NCBI GenBank assembly: GCA_934271245.1
Contig: CAKQQY010000005.1
Location: forward strand, 1 to 64,000
Origin: an uncultured Clostridia bacterium
GTDB taxonomy: Bacteria > Bacillota > Clostridia > Christensenellales > Borkfalkiaceae
Direction: 5' to 3'
DNA length: 64,000 nt
Under the pieces are notes generated by a model that had not been told where the DNA came from, did not search any database, and worked only from the letters and a program-made list of their open reading frames with translations. Both the position numbers and the translations under genes were made by a program. Within the stretch, counting starts at the first letter, position 1. Each line of letters opens with the position of its first letter. Positions 1 to 10,895 of this stretch are shown piece by piece.

Positions 1-258
1 CTTTTTCGGGTAAAGCCCTCTTTCTTCGGGAAGATATCCAAGCCCGATTTTGTTATAGTCAATCGGCTTTCCGTCCAGAAGCACCTCTCCGCCGTTTGCG
101 GGAAACACGTTCATAATAATACGGATAGACGTTGTTTTACCCGCGCCGTTTCTGCCTAAAAGTCCGAAGGCTTTTCCGCCCTCTGCCGTGAAAGAAACAC
201 CCTTGAGCACTTCCTTCTCGCCAAAAGACTTATCGATATTTTTTAATTCAAGTATCAT
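1..258 (-). CDS. ABC transporter ATP-binding protein, N-terminal 86 codons (cut by window edge)
   Basis: The first 86 residues of an ABC ATPase, which binds and hydrolyses ATP to power a membrane exporter. Walker A reads GRNGAGKTT at about residues 38-46, and a Q-loop-region stretch (LGYLPEERGLYPKK) lies at the cut end. The PEERGLYP form is typical of drug- or bacitracin-type exporter ATPases (family knowledge). The ATG follows GAAAGGAAAGGAAAT. Upstream on the same strand lie a leader peptide, an intrinsic terminator and a strong promoter, so expression is probably attenuated. The substrate cannot be told because the rest of the gene and its permease are outside the window. Confidence 0.85.
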   Translation of the reverse strand, partial: MILELKNIDKSFGEKEVLKGVSFTAEGGKAFGLLGRNGAGKTTSIRIIMNVFPANGGEVLLDGKPIDYNKIGLGYLPEERGLYPKK

Positions 259-299
259 ATTTCCTTTCCTTTCTGATTGTGATTTTTTCAGACTAAATT

Positions 300-380
300 T
301 ATTCAACAACGTCATTGTGTTTTTATGACGTAATATTTATAATCAATCACGCGGCTTTTAACGTTATAATACGTTATGGA
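300..380. repeat. Two inverted repeats between attenuator and ABC gene
   Basis: ACGTCAT (309-315) and ATGACGT (325-331) form a 7-bp inverted repeat. AACGT/ACGTT arms flank TATAAT at about 359-374. They lie in the roughly 180-nt untranslated stretch between the leader terminator and the ABC start codon, so they may be part of the attenuator fold or a local operator. Confidence 0.35.
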
Positions 381-439
381 TTAAGCCTGTTGTTCTTTTC
401 CGATTTGTTTCCTCGTCGTTAGTTTCTTTGAAAAAGAAC

Positions 440-475
440 AAAAAAGCGCAAGGGAAAAGTCATTTCTCTGCGCTT
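440..475 (-). terminator. Intrinsic terminator overlapping the leader-peptide stop codon
   Basis: Read on the minus strand, AGCGCA...TGCGCT arms enclose a partly paired GAGAAA/TTTCCC segment and are followed by TTTTTTG. The 5' arm lies inside the last codons of the leader ORF, so a ribosome stalled there would stop the hairpin forming. This is the usual geometry of attenuators of antibiotic-inducible ABC and resistance genes. Confidence 0.6.
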
Positions 476-495
476 GTAATTTTATTGTGTTTCAT
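460..495 (-). CDS. 11-codon leader peptide of the ABC transporter operon
   Basis: ATG and eleven codons encode MKHNKITSAEK, then TGA. A very good ribosome-binding site (GGGAGG, 8-9 nt upstream) sits in front. The ORF lies between a strong promoter and a terminator whose stem overlaps its 3' end. The layout, not the peptide sequence, supports the call: short leader peptides of this kind control antibiotic-responsive transporters by ribosome stalling. The peptide is not one I can name. Confidence 0.55.
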   Translation of the reverse strand: MKHNKITSAEK

Positions 496-608
496 AGGCG
501 GTTACCTCCCGTCGAGAGTTTTTGATTTTTTCAATTTGTTAGTTTTTGTTCTGCCTCTTTACCTTGTTCTTGATGTTTCGGTATCTCTATACGAGTACTG
601 CTAAATGT

Positions 609-637
609 ATTATAGCACAAAAATCTTTATTTTTCAA
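609..637 (-). promoter_or_regulatory. Strong vegetative promoter of the leader/ABC operon
   Basis: On the minus strand, -35 TTGAAA (637-632), a 17-bp spacer, extended -10 TGCTATAAT (TATAAT at 614-609). The transcript would start near 602 and have an approximately 105-nt leader before the leader peptide. Confidence 0.75.
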
Positions 638-940
638 GCTTTAACGCGCTATGCTATGTAAAACATATAAAAATCATCTCTTTATACTGTTTTGAAACAT
701 TTTGCCGCCACTTTTTCGGGTAATTCTATCACTCTTTTTCTACTTAATTTTGACTTGTCCGTTTCAGCGCATCCGCTTTTTGTTTTTGTTCTCCCTATGG
801 AACATAAACCTTACCGTTTTTTTTAATTACTACTCCATTTTTTCGGAGAAAAATTATCGTTCCGATTTGAAAATTTGTTTTCCTCCCGACGTACGCCGCT
901 CCGAATTCACTTGTAAAATACTAACGAAATCGTATATAAT

Positions 941-972
941 GCAAAACGCTTCCCTTTCGGAAAGCGTTTTGC
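941..972. terminator. Stem-loop in the 259-1131 gene-free region
   Basis: GCAAAACGCTTCC and GGAAAGCGTTTTGC form a long stem with one bulge and no good T-run on either strand. Between this hairpin, the ABC promoter and the response regulator start I see no convincing gene; the 702-977 reading frame has no ribosome-binding site and no protein-like composition. Confidence 0.4.
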
Positions 973-1131
973 AATAGGAAAAAGTTTATTGAGAGTGTGG
1001 GCATTTCAAGTAAAGAGTTCCTTCTCTTTACACCCATATCTTACTAAACGAACCTTAAAAAATCCTTGAAATTTTTTTAAATTTTAAAAAATTTTAATTT
1101 TTTTTCAATAAAATTATGATACTATATAGAC

Positions 1132-1809
1132 ATGAAGATATTAGTCGTTGACGACGAAAGGCAATTAACCAACGCCCTTTCGGTCATTTTGAAACAAAAT
1201 AAGTACGCGGTAGACGTCGCTTACGACGGCGAAGAAGGTCTGGACTACGCCCTTACGGGATTATACGATTTAATAGTTTTAGACGTAATGATGCCCAAAA
1301 AGGACGGCTTCGAAGTGGTAAAAGAGTTAAGGGAAAACAAAATTTCCACGCCCGTTTTGATGCTTACGGCAAAGTCCGAAACGAGCGATATCATTTCGGG
1401 GTTAAACTACGGCGCGGACGATTATCTTACCAAGCCTTTCGATACGGGCGAACTTTTAGCGCGCATAAAAGCGCTTTTAAGAAGAAAACCCGAATTTGCG
1501 GGCAACGTTATCGAATACGGCGACCTTACTTTAGACCGCGACTCTTTCGAACTTGCGAAAGGCAGCCATAAAATCGCGCTCGGGAAAAAAGAATTTCAGA
1601 TTATGGAAATGCTTATGCTGAACAAAGGCAAGACCATAGAAAAAGAAAAACTCATCGAAAAAATATGGGGTTACGATTCGGAAGCGGAATATAACACCAT
1701 AGAAGTATATATAACCTTTTTAAGAAGAAAGATCGCCGCCTTGAATTCGAATGCGGAAATCAAGTCCGTTCGCGGCATCGGTTATAATCTGGGAGCGAAA
1801 AATGATTAA
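1132..1809 (+). CDS. OmpR/PhoB-family two-component response regulator
   Basis: A 225-residue DNA-binding response regulator. The receiver domain (1-115) carries the acidic pair D7-D8, phospho-acceptor D51 in LIVLDVMMPKKDG, the switch Thr in LMLTAK and the conserved Lys in LTKPF. The C-terminal half is a winged-helix Trans_reg_C domain ending in the usual RGIGYNL. It overlaps the histidine kinase gene by 8 nt (ATG inside the last codons), so the two are translationally coupled partners. No Shine-Dalgarno precedes the ATG, and a TACTAT box ends 7 nt before it, so the message may be leaderless. The target genes are unknown; the neighbouring MATE and ABC transporter genes are possibilities only. 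Confidence 0.93.
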   Translation: MKILVVDDERQLTNALSVILKQNKYAVDVAYDGEEGLDYALTGLYDLIVLDVMMPKKDGFEVVKELRENKISTPVLMLTAKSETSDIISGLNYGADDYLTKPFDTGELLARIKALLRRKPEFAGNVIEYGDLTLDRDSFELAKGSHKIALGKKEFQIMEMLMLNKGKTIEKEKLIEKIWGYDSEAEYNTIEVYITFLRRKIAALNSNAEIKSVRGIGYNLGAKND

Positions 1810-2995
1810 AAAAGCGCAGATATCTTTCGTTCTGATAACGATAAGCATTCTGCTTTTCGTGTTCGGAATAATATTTTGCGGAAGTCAGTTCTTTATAGAT
1901 ATGGCGAAACAACAATCGATAGACAGGTCGATTGACAGAATCGCGTATATATATCTTCAGAACGAAGATAACAGAGTAAACTCTTCACCGATTCCGTCGA
2001 AAAGCATTTACTATTATAAAAACTATTCCCCCGTTTACGATTCAAGCACGTTTACGAAAGAACAGGTGTTCTACTACGTAAATTACTGGCTGACTCTCGA
2101 CCCGCCGTTCGAAGGCAAAATAGGCAATCTCGTATATAAAACTTACAGAGAAGATTATCTCGCTTATGATTCTTCTTCCGCGTACTGCATAGTCGCGTTG
2201 GACGTATCGGAAACGGTGGCAATGTTTCACCAGTTCACCATTAAACTGTTGTCCATTTTAATAGTTATACTCGTATTGTTATCTTGTCTCGTATGCGTGC
2301 TGTCGTTCATAGTCGTTAAACCTATAAAAGACACTTTTTCCAAACAGAAAATGTTTATATCGGACGCCAGCCACGAACTGAAAACGCCGCTGACGATAAT
2401 TTCCGCCAGTACCGACGTTATAAGAAAAGACCCCGTAAACGCGCAATGGATAAACAACATAAAATTGCAGACGCAACGGCTCGAAGGTCTTGTAAACGAT
2501 ATGCTCACTCTTGCCAAATTCGACGAAGCGAAGTTCACCGTCTGCCCCACCCGAGTTAATCTTTCGGAAGTGGTAACCGACTGCGTTCTTCCGTTCGAAG
2601 CGTTGGCGTACGAAAAAGGAAAACAACTTTCCCTTTCGGTAGAAAAAGACGTTTTCGCCAACTGCGATTTGAATTGTCTTAAAAAAGTCGTCACGATATT
2701 AACGGACAACGCGGTAAAATACGCAGAAGAACGTTCGGTGATATACGTTTCGCTCGTAAAAGAAGGCGATAAAGCGGTGTTTACCACTAAAAACGACGGC
2801 AGCATAATTCACGAAAAAGATTCCAACAGAATTTTCGAAAGATTCTACCGCGGAGATGCTTCGCGTTCGAGAGAATCGGGCGGAAGCGGACTCGGGCTGT
2901 CGATTGCGAAATCTTATGCCGACGCAAACAAATGGAAACTTTACGCCAAATCCGTTTACGGAAAAACCATGACGATAACCTTAATCGTAAAATAA
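1802..2995 (+). CDS. Membrane sensor histidine kinase (partner of the adjacent regulator)
   Basis: About 397 residues from the ATG at 1802, chosen because it overlaps the regulator stop in the usual coupled way and starts MIKKAQ just before the first membrane segment. There is one TM helix near residues 8-28, an extracytoplasmic sensor region of about 125 residues without a recognised fold, and a second TM near 155-180. Then come the phospho-acceptor H-box (SDASHELKTPLTI), an N-box (LTDNAVKYA) and a G-box (GGSGLGLSIAKS) of the HATPase_c domain. It autophosphorylates on His and passes phosphate to Asp51 of the partner. The signal is not deducible. Confidence 0.92.
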   Translation: MIKKAQISFVLITISILLFVFGIIFCGSQFFIDMAKQQSIDRSIDRIAYIYLQNEDNRVNSSPIPSKSIYYYKNYSPVYDSSTFTKEQVFYYVNYWLTLDPPFEGKIGNLVYKTYREDYLAYDSSSAYCIVALDVSETVAMFHQFTIKLLSILIVILVLLSCLVCVLSFIVVKPIKDTFSKQKMFISDASHELKTPLTIISASTDVIRKDPVNAQWINNIKLQTQRLEGLVNDMLTLAKFDEAKFTVCPTRVNLSEVVTDCVLPFEALAYEKGKQLSLSVEKDVFANCDLNCLKKVVTILTDNAVKYAEERSVIYVSLVKEGDKAVFTTKNDGSIIHEKDSNRIFERFYRGDASRSRESGGSGLGLSIAKSYADANKWKLYAKSVYGKTMTITLIVK

Positions 2996-3027
2996 ACGCG
3001 GTACCGCACGTTTGTCGGTTACCGCGT
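2996..3027 (+). terminator. Stem-loop directly after the histidine kinase
   Basis: ACGCGGTA and TACCGCGT form an 8-bp stem immediately after the stop codon. There is no T-run, so it may protect the 3' end rather than terminate; the better terminator follows at 3116. Confidence 0.4.
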
Positions 3028-3115
3028 CAGGAAAAGCAAATACTCGCCGATTAAAACCGCGATTACCTTTTCCGCCGCGTGTACGATTGCATATATGCAG
3101 ATATAAAAGTTAAAT

Positions 3116-3150
3116 AAGCCGCAAGGAAAATCCTTGCGGCTTGATTATTT
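3116..3150. terminator. Bidirectional terminator between kinase and MATE gene
   Basis: AAGCCGCAAGGA-AAA-TCCTTGCGGCTT is a perfect 12-bp stem followed by GATTATTTTTATT on the plus strand. It serves the two-component operon and lies just past the stop of the convergent MATE gene. Confidence 0.8.
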
Positions 3151-3158
3151 TTATTACG

Positions 3159-4514
3159 TTATTCGGTAACCTGCGCTTCGGCGCTCTGTTTTTTGTTCCA
3201 TACGCCGCGTCTGTAAAAGAGAAGCGAAACGACGACCGAAACGCACCAGCCTATCGGCCACGCTATCCAGATACCCGTCGTACCCAGAGCGGTTACGGAA
3301 AAGATTTCGGCAAGCGCAACCCTTATGATTAAATCGGTAAAGGTGGAAATTGTAAAGGAAGCCATCATACGGCTGCCGCGCAACACGCCGTCGGTAACGA
3401 GTTTTAACGCTACCACGAAATAAAACGGACTTACTATTCTTAAAAAACTTACGCCTGTATCCATTGCGAGTCCGCTTCCGTTTTCAAGGAAAATCATCAT
3501 GAGATACCTTGCTAATATCTCGTATAACGCGACCACTATAAAGCAAATCGCCCAGACGAGTTTTATCCCCGACTTAAACCCTTCTTTAACGCGCAGATAT
3601 TTTTGCGCGCCGATATTCTGCGAAGTGTAATTCGATATGCCGTTGGCAAGGGTGACAAGGGAAGTTATGACTATGTTGTTAAGTTTTATGCAAGCCGAAT
3701 ACCCCGCGATAACTTCCGTTCCGAAACCGTTTATTACCCCTTGAATAACGATGTTGCCGACGGACACGAAACTCTGTTGCAAAATGCTCGGTATCGCGAC
3801 TATCATAACGTTTTTTAATACCGAGAAAGAGAAGGGTTTAACCTTTTCGGCGGTTTTGATTTTACTTAATCTTATAAAGACGAAAACCATCGCGAGAACG
3901 CAACTTACGCCCTGACAGATAAAGGTTGCCCAGGCAACGCCGTCAACGCCCATTCCGAACGCCGCGACGAACAAAATATCCGCGCCGATATTAGAAACGG
4001 AAGAAACGGCGAGAAATATAAAGGGAGTTTTCGAATCGCCGAGAGCGGAAAACACGCCCGTTGCTATATTGTAAAAAAACACGAACGGCAACCCGTACAT
4101 ATAAATATCGAGATAAAGCGCGGAATCGTCGAAAATATCGGGCGGCGTCTGAATAAGCCTTAATAAATCGCCGCAAAACGCAATTCCCAGGACCATTAAA
4201 AGCGCGCACAAAACCGTGCTTGCGATAAACGTGGTGATGACCGCCGTTTTCATTTCCGAATAGTTTTTCGCCCCGAAAAGCGTGGAAACTATAACCGAAC
4301 ACCCTATATTGCAACCGAACGCGAACGCAATGAAAATAAGGGTTATTTCGTAACTGTTCCCTACCGCGGCGAGCGCAGCGTCGCTTATAAACTTACCCGC
4401 GACGAAACTATCGGCAATGTTATATAATTGCTGAAATATAATGCTTCCGAAAAGCGGAAGACAAAATTTTGTCAAGACCTTGAAAGGGTCGCCTACCGTT
4501 AAATCTTTATTCAT
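3159..4514 (-). CDS. MATE-family multidrug/sodium antiporter
   Basis: About 451 residues with the pattern of twelve hydrophobic helices. The start MNKDLTVGDPFKVLTKFCLPLF is typical of NorM/MatE proteins, including LPLFGSIIFQQLYNIADSFVAGK in helix 1 and a second related half after the central loop. I chose the ATG at 4514 because it sits in front of the conserved N-terminus and follows AGAAGAG; the open frame runs 37 codons further upstream without a start signal. MATE proteins export cationic drugs or metabolites in exchange for Na+ or H+. The substrate cannot be told from sequence. It is a single-gene unit, convergent with the two-component system. Confidence 0.92.
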   Translation of the reverse strand: MNKDLTVGDPFKVLTKFCLPLFGSIIFQQLYNIADSFVAGKFISDAALAAVGNSYEITLIFIAFAFGCNIGCSVIVSTLFGAKNYSEMKTAVITTFIASTVLCALLMVLGIAFCGDLLRLIQTPPDIFDDSALYLDIYMYGLPFVFFYNIATGVFSALGDSKTPFIFLAVSSVSNIGADILFVAAFGMGVDGVAWATFICQGVSCVLAMVFVFIRLSKIKTAEKVKPFSFSVLKNVMIVAIPSILQQSFVSVGNIVIQGVINGFGTEVIAGYSACIKLNNIVITSLVTLANGISNYTSQNIGAQKYLRVKEGFKSGIKLVWAICFIVVALYEILARYLMMIFLENGSGLAMDTGVSFLRIVSPFYFVVALKLVTDGVLRGSRMMASFTISTFTDLIIRVALAEIFSVTALGTTGIWIAWPIGWCVSVVVSLLFYRRGVWNKKQSAEAQVTE

Positions 4515-4545
4515 ACGTTTTCTCTTCTGTCCGCACCCTATTTTA

Positions 4546-4573
4546 ATACTATTTTTCCCTTTTGTAAAGTCAA
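4546..4573 (-). promoter_or_regulatory. Possible promoter of the MATE gene
   Basis: On the minus strand, TTGACT (4573-4568), 16 bp, TAGTAT (4551-4546). TTAAAAT follows directly and could act as an alternative -10. Confidence 0.4.
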
Positions 4574-4627
4574 AAAAGGCGGCAAAGCATACTTTTTTCG
4601 CAATTCCGTTATGTAAATTATACATAT

Positions 4628-4660
4628 AAAAACGGCTCCCTTATTGTAAAGGAGCCGTTT
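4628..4660 (-). terminator. Terminator of gyrB-gyrA
   Basis: AAACGGCTCC and GGAGCCGTTT arms around an 11-nt loop, followed on the minus strand by TTTTATATG, 40 nt past the gyrA stop. Between stop and hairpin a 16-20 bp segment (CGTTTCGTTAAAG...) is present twice in tandem. Confidence 0.75.
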
Positions 4661-4701
4661 CGTTAAAGTTAAATCTTATTCCGTTTCGTTAAAGATAAAT
4701 T

Positions 4702-7248
4702 TTATTCCGCGGTTGGTTCCGAAGCGGGACTTTCCTGCCCTTCTTCCGCCGTTTCGCCGTTTTCCCCGTCGATTTCGTCGTCTTCGGATTTAGGCGCGAT
4801 AGCGATTTTCGCCACGGTGGAATCGTCTATCTTCATTATTCTTACGCCTTGGGTATCTCTGCCGATTTTACTTATATCTTCCGCAGAAACTCTGATAATG
4901 GTGCCGTTTACGGTTATTATCATAATGTCTTCTTCGGGGGAGATAAGTTTCATACTGACGATCTTACCCGTTTTTTCGTTAAGAACGCCGGACTTTATGC
5001 CTTTGCCGCCGCGTTGTTGCAATCTGTATTCTTCGACGTCCGTACGTTTGCCGTAGCCGTTTTCCGTCATCGTGATGACTTCGTAACCTTCTTTAATAAC
5101 GGACATATCGACTACCACGTCGTCATCGTTAAGCTCGATGCTTCTTACGCCCTGCGTATCTCTGCCGGTCGCCCTTACGTCTTCTTCCGAGAATCTTATG
5201 CACTTGCCGTCTTTGGTGGCGACGAATATTTCGTCTTTACCCGAACAGGTCTGAACGGAAATGAGTTCGTCGTTTTCGTTGATGCTTATGGCAATCTTTC
5301 CGACCTTTCTTATGTTGGCGAATTCCGAAAGCGCGGTTTTCTTTATCAACCCGTTTTTGGTCGCAAGGCAGATATAACCTTCCGTACCCGCTTTTAAGGG
5401 AAGCATCGCGCAGACCTTTTCGTTTTGTTCTATCTGGATAAGGTTGACAATCGCTCTGCCCCTTGCCGTTCTTTGCGCTTCGGGAATCATATACCCTTTA
5501 ATGCTGTAAACCTTACCCTTATCGGTAAAGAACAGTATATCGTCGTGCGTGGAAGTTACGAACATATTGTCGACGAAGTCTTCTTCCTTAGGCTTATGCG
5601 CCGTAACGCCCTTGCCGCCGCGACGTTGCGTTCTGTACTCGGAAACGGGCAGACGTTTAACGTACCCGAAGTGAGTCATGCTGACCACCACGTCTTCGAC
5701 GGGAATAAGGTCCGCCGCGTCGATTTCGCCGTAATCGGGGCAAAGTTCGGTTTTACGCGGACTGGGGTATTTATTCTTTATTTCGAGCATATCGTTTTTG
5801 ATAATCTCTTTAACTCTCCATTCGTTAGCGAGAATATCTTTTAAATCTGCGATGGTTTTATCGAGTTCGACGAGTTCTTCGTTGAGTTTTTCGACTTCCA
5901 TTGCGGTAAGACGTTGCAATCTCATTTCGAGTATCGCGTTCGCCTGTTTATCGGAAAGTTCGAATTCCGCCATTAAAGATCTGCAAGCCGAATCTTTATC
6001 GCTGCTCTGTTTGATGATTTCTATTACTCTGTCGATATTGTTAAGGGCTATAACCAAACCTTTAACTATATGTTCTCTTTCTTCGGTTTTAGCAAGGTCG
6101 TATCTGGTTCTTCTGACGATTACCGATTCCTGATGCGCGACGTAGTGAGTTAAAATTTCTTTAAGGCTTAAAATTTTGGGTTCGCCGTCTACGAGCGCGA
6201 GAAGAATTATACCGTCTTTAACCTGCAGGTTGGTGTGCTTATAAAGAGTGTTTAACACTACCTGCGAGTTGGCGTCTTTTTTGACGTCTATAACGATACG
6301 CATACCGTGTCTATCAGACTCGTCTTTGATATCGCTTACGCCTTCTATTCTCTTATCCCTTACCATATCCGCTATGGTTTTGATAAGAGCGGCTTTGTTT
6401 ACCTGATAAGGAAGTTCCGAAACGACTATTCTTTCTCTCGTGCCGTTGGCGAAATCTTCTATTTCCGTTTTCGCTCTCAGCACGAAACCGCCTTTACCCG
6501 TACGGTAAGCCTGTCTTATGCCGCTTCTGCCCATCAGAACGCCGCCGGTAGGATAATCGGGCGCGGGTATATATTCCATAAGTTCGTCGGAAGTAATTTC
6601 GGGGTTTTCGATTAAAGCGATGCACCCGTCGATACATTCGGCAAGGTTATGGGGCGGAATGTTCGTCGCCATACCGACCGCTATGCCGTCCGACCCGTTG
6701 ACTAATATATTAGGAAATCTCGACGGCAACACGACCGGTTGCATTTCGGTATCGTCGAAGTTCGGGTAAAAGTCTACCGTGTCTTTATCTATTTCGCGGA
6801 GCATTTCGTTGGCAAGTTTCGATAGTCTTGCTTCGGTGTATCTGTACGCCGCCGCGGGGTCGCCGTCCACCGAACCGAAGTTACCGTGACCGTCAACCAA
6901 CGGGAAGTTAATGGAAAAATCCTGCGCCATACGAACCAACGCGTCGTAAACGGAAGAGTCGCCGTGGGGGTGATATTTACCTAAAACTTCACCGACGATT
7001 TTAGCGCATTTTTTGTAGCCTTTATCGTAGGTAAGACCCATATCGTGCATAGCGTACATAATACGCCTGTGAACGGGTTTCATTCCGTCTCTTACGTCGG
7101 GTATGGCTCTCGAAACGTTGACCGCCATTGCGTACGCGATAAAAGATTTTTTAACTTCCGCGTTGACTTCTACGTTTATAAGTTTGGTTTTTTCGAGAGT
7201 TTTTTTAAATTCCGCGGTAAGTTCCGCGCTTGCTTCTCTTTTTGCCAT
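4702..7248 (-). CDS. gyrA: DNA gyrase subunit A
   Basis: 848 residues, full length. GyrA breaks and rejoins DNA in the A2B2 gyrase that introduces negative supercoils. The catalytic Tyr is Y137 in [11 protein letters not shown]. The quinolone region reads [17 protein letters not shown], so the Ser83 and Asp87 equivalents (S98, D102) are the sensitive-type residues. The C-terminal beta-pinwheel carries the diagnostic GyrA box QRRGGKG, with a second QRGGKG in a later blade, which favours gyrase over topoisomerase IV ParC. The last 30 residues are a low-complexity acidic tail, as in many gyrases. It lies 14 nt downstream of gyrB in the same operon. Confidence 0.98.
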   Translation of the reverse strand: MAKREASAELTAEFKKTLEKTKLINVEVNAEVKKSFIAYAMAVNVSRAIPDVRDGMKPVHRRIMYAMHDMGLTYDKGYKKCAKIVGEVLGKYHPHGDSSVYDALVRMAQDFSINFPLVDGHGNFGSVDGDPAAAYRYTEARLSKLANEMLREIDKDTVDFYPNFDDTEMQPVVLPSRFPNILVNGSDGIAVGMATNIPPHNLAECIDGCIALIENPEITSDELMEYIPAPDYPTGGVLMGRSGIRQAYRTGKGGFVLRAKTEIEDFANGTRERIVVSELPYQVNKAALIKTIADMVRDKRIEGVSDIKDESDRHGMRIVIDVKKDANSQVVLNTLYKHTNLQVKDGIILLALVDGEPKILSLKEILTHYVAHQESVIVRRTRYDLAKTEEREHIVKGLVIALNNIDRVIEIIKQSSDKDSACRSLMAEFELSDKQANAILEMRLQRLTAMEVEKLNEELVELDKTIADLKDILANEWRVKEIIKNDMLEIKNKYPSPRKTELCPDYGEIDAADLIPVEDVVVSMTHFGYVKRLPVSEYRTQRRGGKGVTAHKPKEEDFVDNMFVTSTHDDILFFTDKGKVYSIKGYMIPEAQRTARGRAIVNLIQIEQNEKVCAMLPLKAGTEGYICLATKNGLIKKTALSEFANIRKVGKIAISINENDELISVQTCSGKDEIFVATKDGKCIRFSEEDVRATGRDTQGVRSIELNDDDVVVDMSVIKEGYEVITMTENGYGKRTDVEEYRLQQRGGKGIKSGVLNEKTGKIVSMKLISPEEDIMIITVNGTIIRVSAEDISKIGRDTQGVRIMKIDDSTVAKIAIAPKSEDDEIDGENGETAEEGQESPASEPTAE

Positions 7249-7262
7249 TTTCTTTCTCCTGA

Positions 7263-9215
<1,953 letters not shown>

Positions 9216-9346
9216 TTATTATCGATATATGAAAACGCGGAAAAACAAACTTTCGTTTAAGCCTTAATCGCTTTTTCCCTTACGGTTTTAAAGCCGCCGT
9301 TTCTTTTAATACCGAGCAGAAAACCCATATAAGTTTTCTAGTTCGT

Positions 9347-9375
9347 ATTATACCATAAAACGGGTTTTTTTACAA
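9347..9375 (-). promoter_or_regulatory. Promoter of gyrB-gyrA
   Basis: Minus strand: TTGTAA (9375-9370), 17 bp, extended -10 TGGTATAAT (TATAAT at 9352-9347). The rest of the 9174-9500 gene-free stretch is leader sequence without a feature I recognise. Confidence 0.7.
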
Positions 9376-9500
9376 GTGTTTTTTCTCTTTTTAAAACTAT
9401 TATATAGTTTTAAGGAAGCGTTTTTAAAAGGAAAAATTTTCCGCCGCGGTAAAGCGATAATTTTTGCGTTTTTACGCATTATAATCGCGGGGAGAAAATT

Positions 9501-9653
9501 ATGGAGACTTGCAAAAACTGCGGTAAGGAAACGGACGGCAACGGCATATTCGTATGTCCCGCGTGCGGAGCGATTTTATGCCCCGACTGCGCGGGTCAGA
9601 TGCAGAACATCTGTCCGTATTGCTATTCGCTTATGGATTTTACCAACCTTTAA
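9501..9653 (+). CDS. Small double zinc-ribbon protein, 50 residues
   Basis: ATG at 9501 with GGGGAG eight nt upstream and a TATAAT box at 9480-9485. The 50-residue product has four CxxC pairs (C4-C7, C19-C22, C27-C30, C38-C41), enough to bind two zinc ions in a ribbon or small RING-like fold, with the C-terminus SLMDFTNL. It is the only plus-strand gene between gyrB and the ppx operon and is followed by a very strong hairpin. Function unknown; proteins of this size usually act in protein-protein or nucleic-acid contacts. The regular Cys spacing and good translation signal make it a real gene. Confidence 0.72.
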   Translation: METCKNCGKETDGNGIFVCPACGAILCPDCAGQMQNICPYCYSLMDFTNL

Positions 9654-9662
9654 CCGCAACAA

Positions 9663-9706
9663 AAAGAGAACGACCGCCGCGAAAATTCGCGGCGGTCGTT
9701 CTCTTT
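9663..9706. terminator. Perfect long palindromic terminator
   Basis: 21-bp perfect arms from AAAGAGAACGACC to its reverse complement with a 2-nt centre. Followed by TTTTTG on the minus strand, where it ends the yabP-to-M50 operon; it also lies just past the zinc-ribbon gene on the plus strand. Confidence 0.8.
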
Positions 9707-9770
9707 ACGGGTTAAACCCCGATATATTCTGTTTTCGGTTGCCGTTAAAAATGCCGTTCGCCCTTAAAAT

Positions 9771-10895
9771 TCAGGCTTTTTCGTCGGTATTTTTATCGTA
9801 ATCGGCTTTGATTTCGTCTAAAAGTTTGGTTTCGAAAAGTCCGTAACCCTTTAACGGGCATTTTTTCGCCTCTTTTATACCCTTTTTGTAAAAGGTATCG
9901 ACGCTGCCCCTTTCTCCGACGATAAAGTATAAATAAGCGAGTTTAATGCGGATATTGGTTAAAGTATTGTATTTGTTCAGGTAGTCTTCCGCTTCGTACA
10001 TGAGTTCGTCGGCTTTTTCGGGATTGCGCGAAAACGTGCATGCGTTATATAAAGCGTAAGCGTTTATCTCGCATTTTACGCCTTTCGGCAAACTATCCAT
10101 AGCGGCCAAAAGCCTGTTCGTGGTTTTTTCGGCGTTTTCGTAATCTTTCTTATCGAGATAGTAGTTGTATCTCGCCTGCGTTATCGCGAAAAACATAGGG
10201 TCGTCTTCGGGCAACTGCGGAAGGTCGAAATAGGTACTTTCGTCTATTTCGGACGGGGTTTTACCGCCGTACATTTCCGCCTGTATTTCAAGTATGCGAA
10301 GAAGAGTAACCGAGCGGTCGTCCTTTTCCTTTACCCCTTTAATAACCATGCCGTCGTTGCGTTCGCCGTCGGAGTCGCGCGGAATCAACGAATCGAAGAA
10401 GTAGTACGCCCCCATAGGCAACGCCATGGAAAGTATTCCGTAAACCTCTTTGGAAAGTACGTCGGTTAAAAACAACGGAGCGACGCCTATAACCGTCATT
10501 ATAAGCGAAGCGATTATTCCGCCGCGCGTATACGCGATAAGGCGTTTATCCATATTTTCTTTATACGTAGGCACCGTTTCGGTATACCCCGACTGTTCGC
10601 CGAGCCCCGTAAAAGAAAATTCCGTTTTCTTACCCCTTTTCGTCCATTTAAAGAACCATATAGACACCGAACAGAAAGCGAATCCGTTCTTTTTCGCGGC
10701 GAGCATATGCCCCGTTTCGTGCGCGACGCAGTTGATAAACCCGAAAGCCACCACGCCTATAAGATAAAAAACTACGGAAATAAACGCGTTGCTATAGTAA
10801 TAATTTGCGTTTCCTACCATAGTCGCGGCGACGAACGCCCCCACCGTTAAAAGGTAAACGATTATAGTGTTTATTATGTTTTTCGTTCTGCTCAT
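9771..10895 (-). CDS. M50-like membrane zinc metalloprotease with C-terminal helical repeat region
   Basis: 374 residues. The N-terminal half has about five TM helices and the zinc motif HETGH (H59, E60, H63) inside helix 2, as in site-2-protease relatives. The segment DSLIPRDSDGERNDG near residue 170 resembles the NxxPxxxxDG third-ligand motif of the M50 family. Residues 190-365 are soluble and alpha-helical, with ALYNACTFSRNPEKADELMYEAE-like TPR character. The start ATG overlaps the ppx stop (ATGA), so it is translated with it. SpoIVFB-type proteases activate sporulation sigma factors, but this protein lacks other hallmarks, so a sporulation role is only an inference from the yabPQ context. 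Confidence 0.75.
   Translation of the reverse strand: MSRTKNIINTIIVYLLTVGAFVAATMVGNANYYYSNAFISVVFYLIGVVAFGFINCVAHETGHMLAAKKNGFAFCSVSIWFFKWTKRGKKTEFSFTGLGEQSGYTETVPTYKENMDKRLIAYTRGGIIASLIMTVIGVAPLFLTDVLSKEVYGILSMALPMGAYYFFDSLIPRDSDGERNDGMVIKGVKEKDDRSVTLLRILEIQAEMYGGKTPSEIDESTYFDLPQLPEDDPMFFAITQARYNYYLDKKDYENAEKTTNRLLAAMDSLPKGVKCEINAYALYNACTFSRNPEKADELMYEAEDYLNKYNTLTNIRIKLAYLYFIVGERGSVDTFYKKGIKEAKKCPLKGYGLFETKLLDEIKADYDKNTDEKA

Noticed and set aside
702..977. Plus-strand reading frame of 91 codons
   Set aside because: No ribosome-binding site, hydrophobic and low-complexity product, AT-rich intergenic sequence with a hairpin inside its end; not protein-like.
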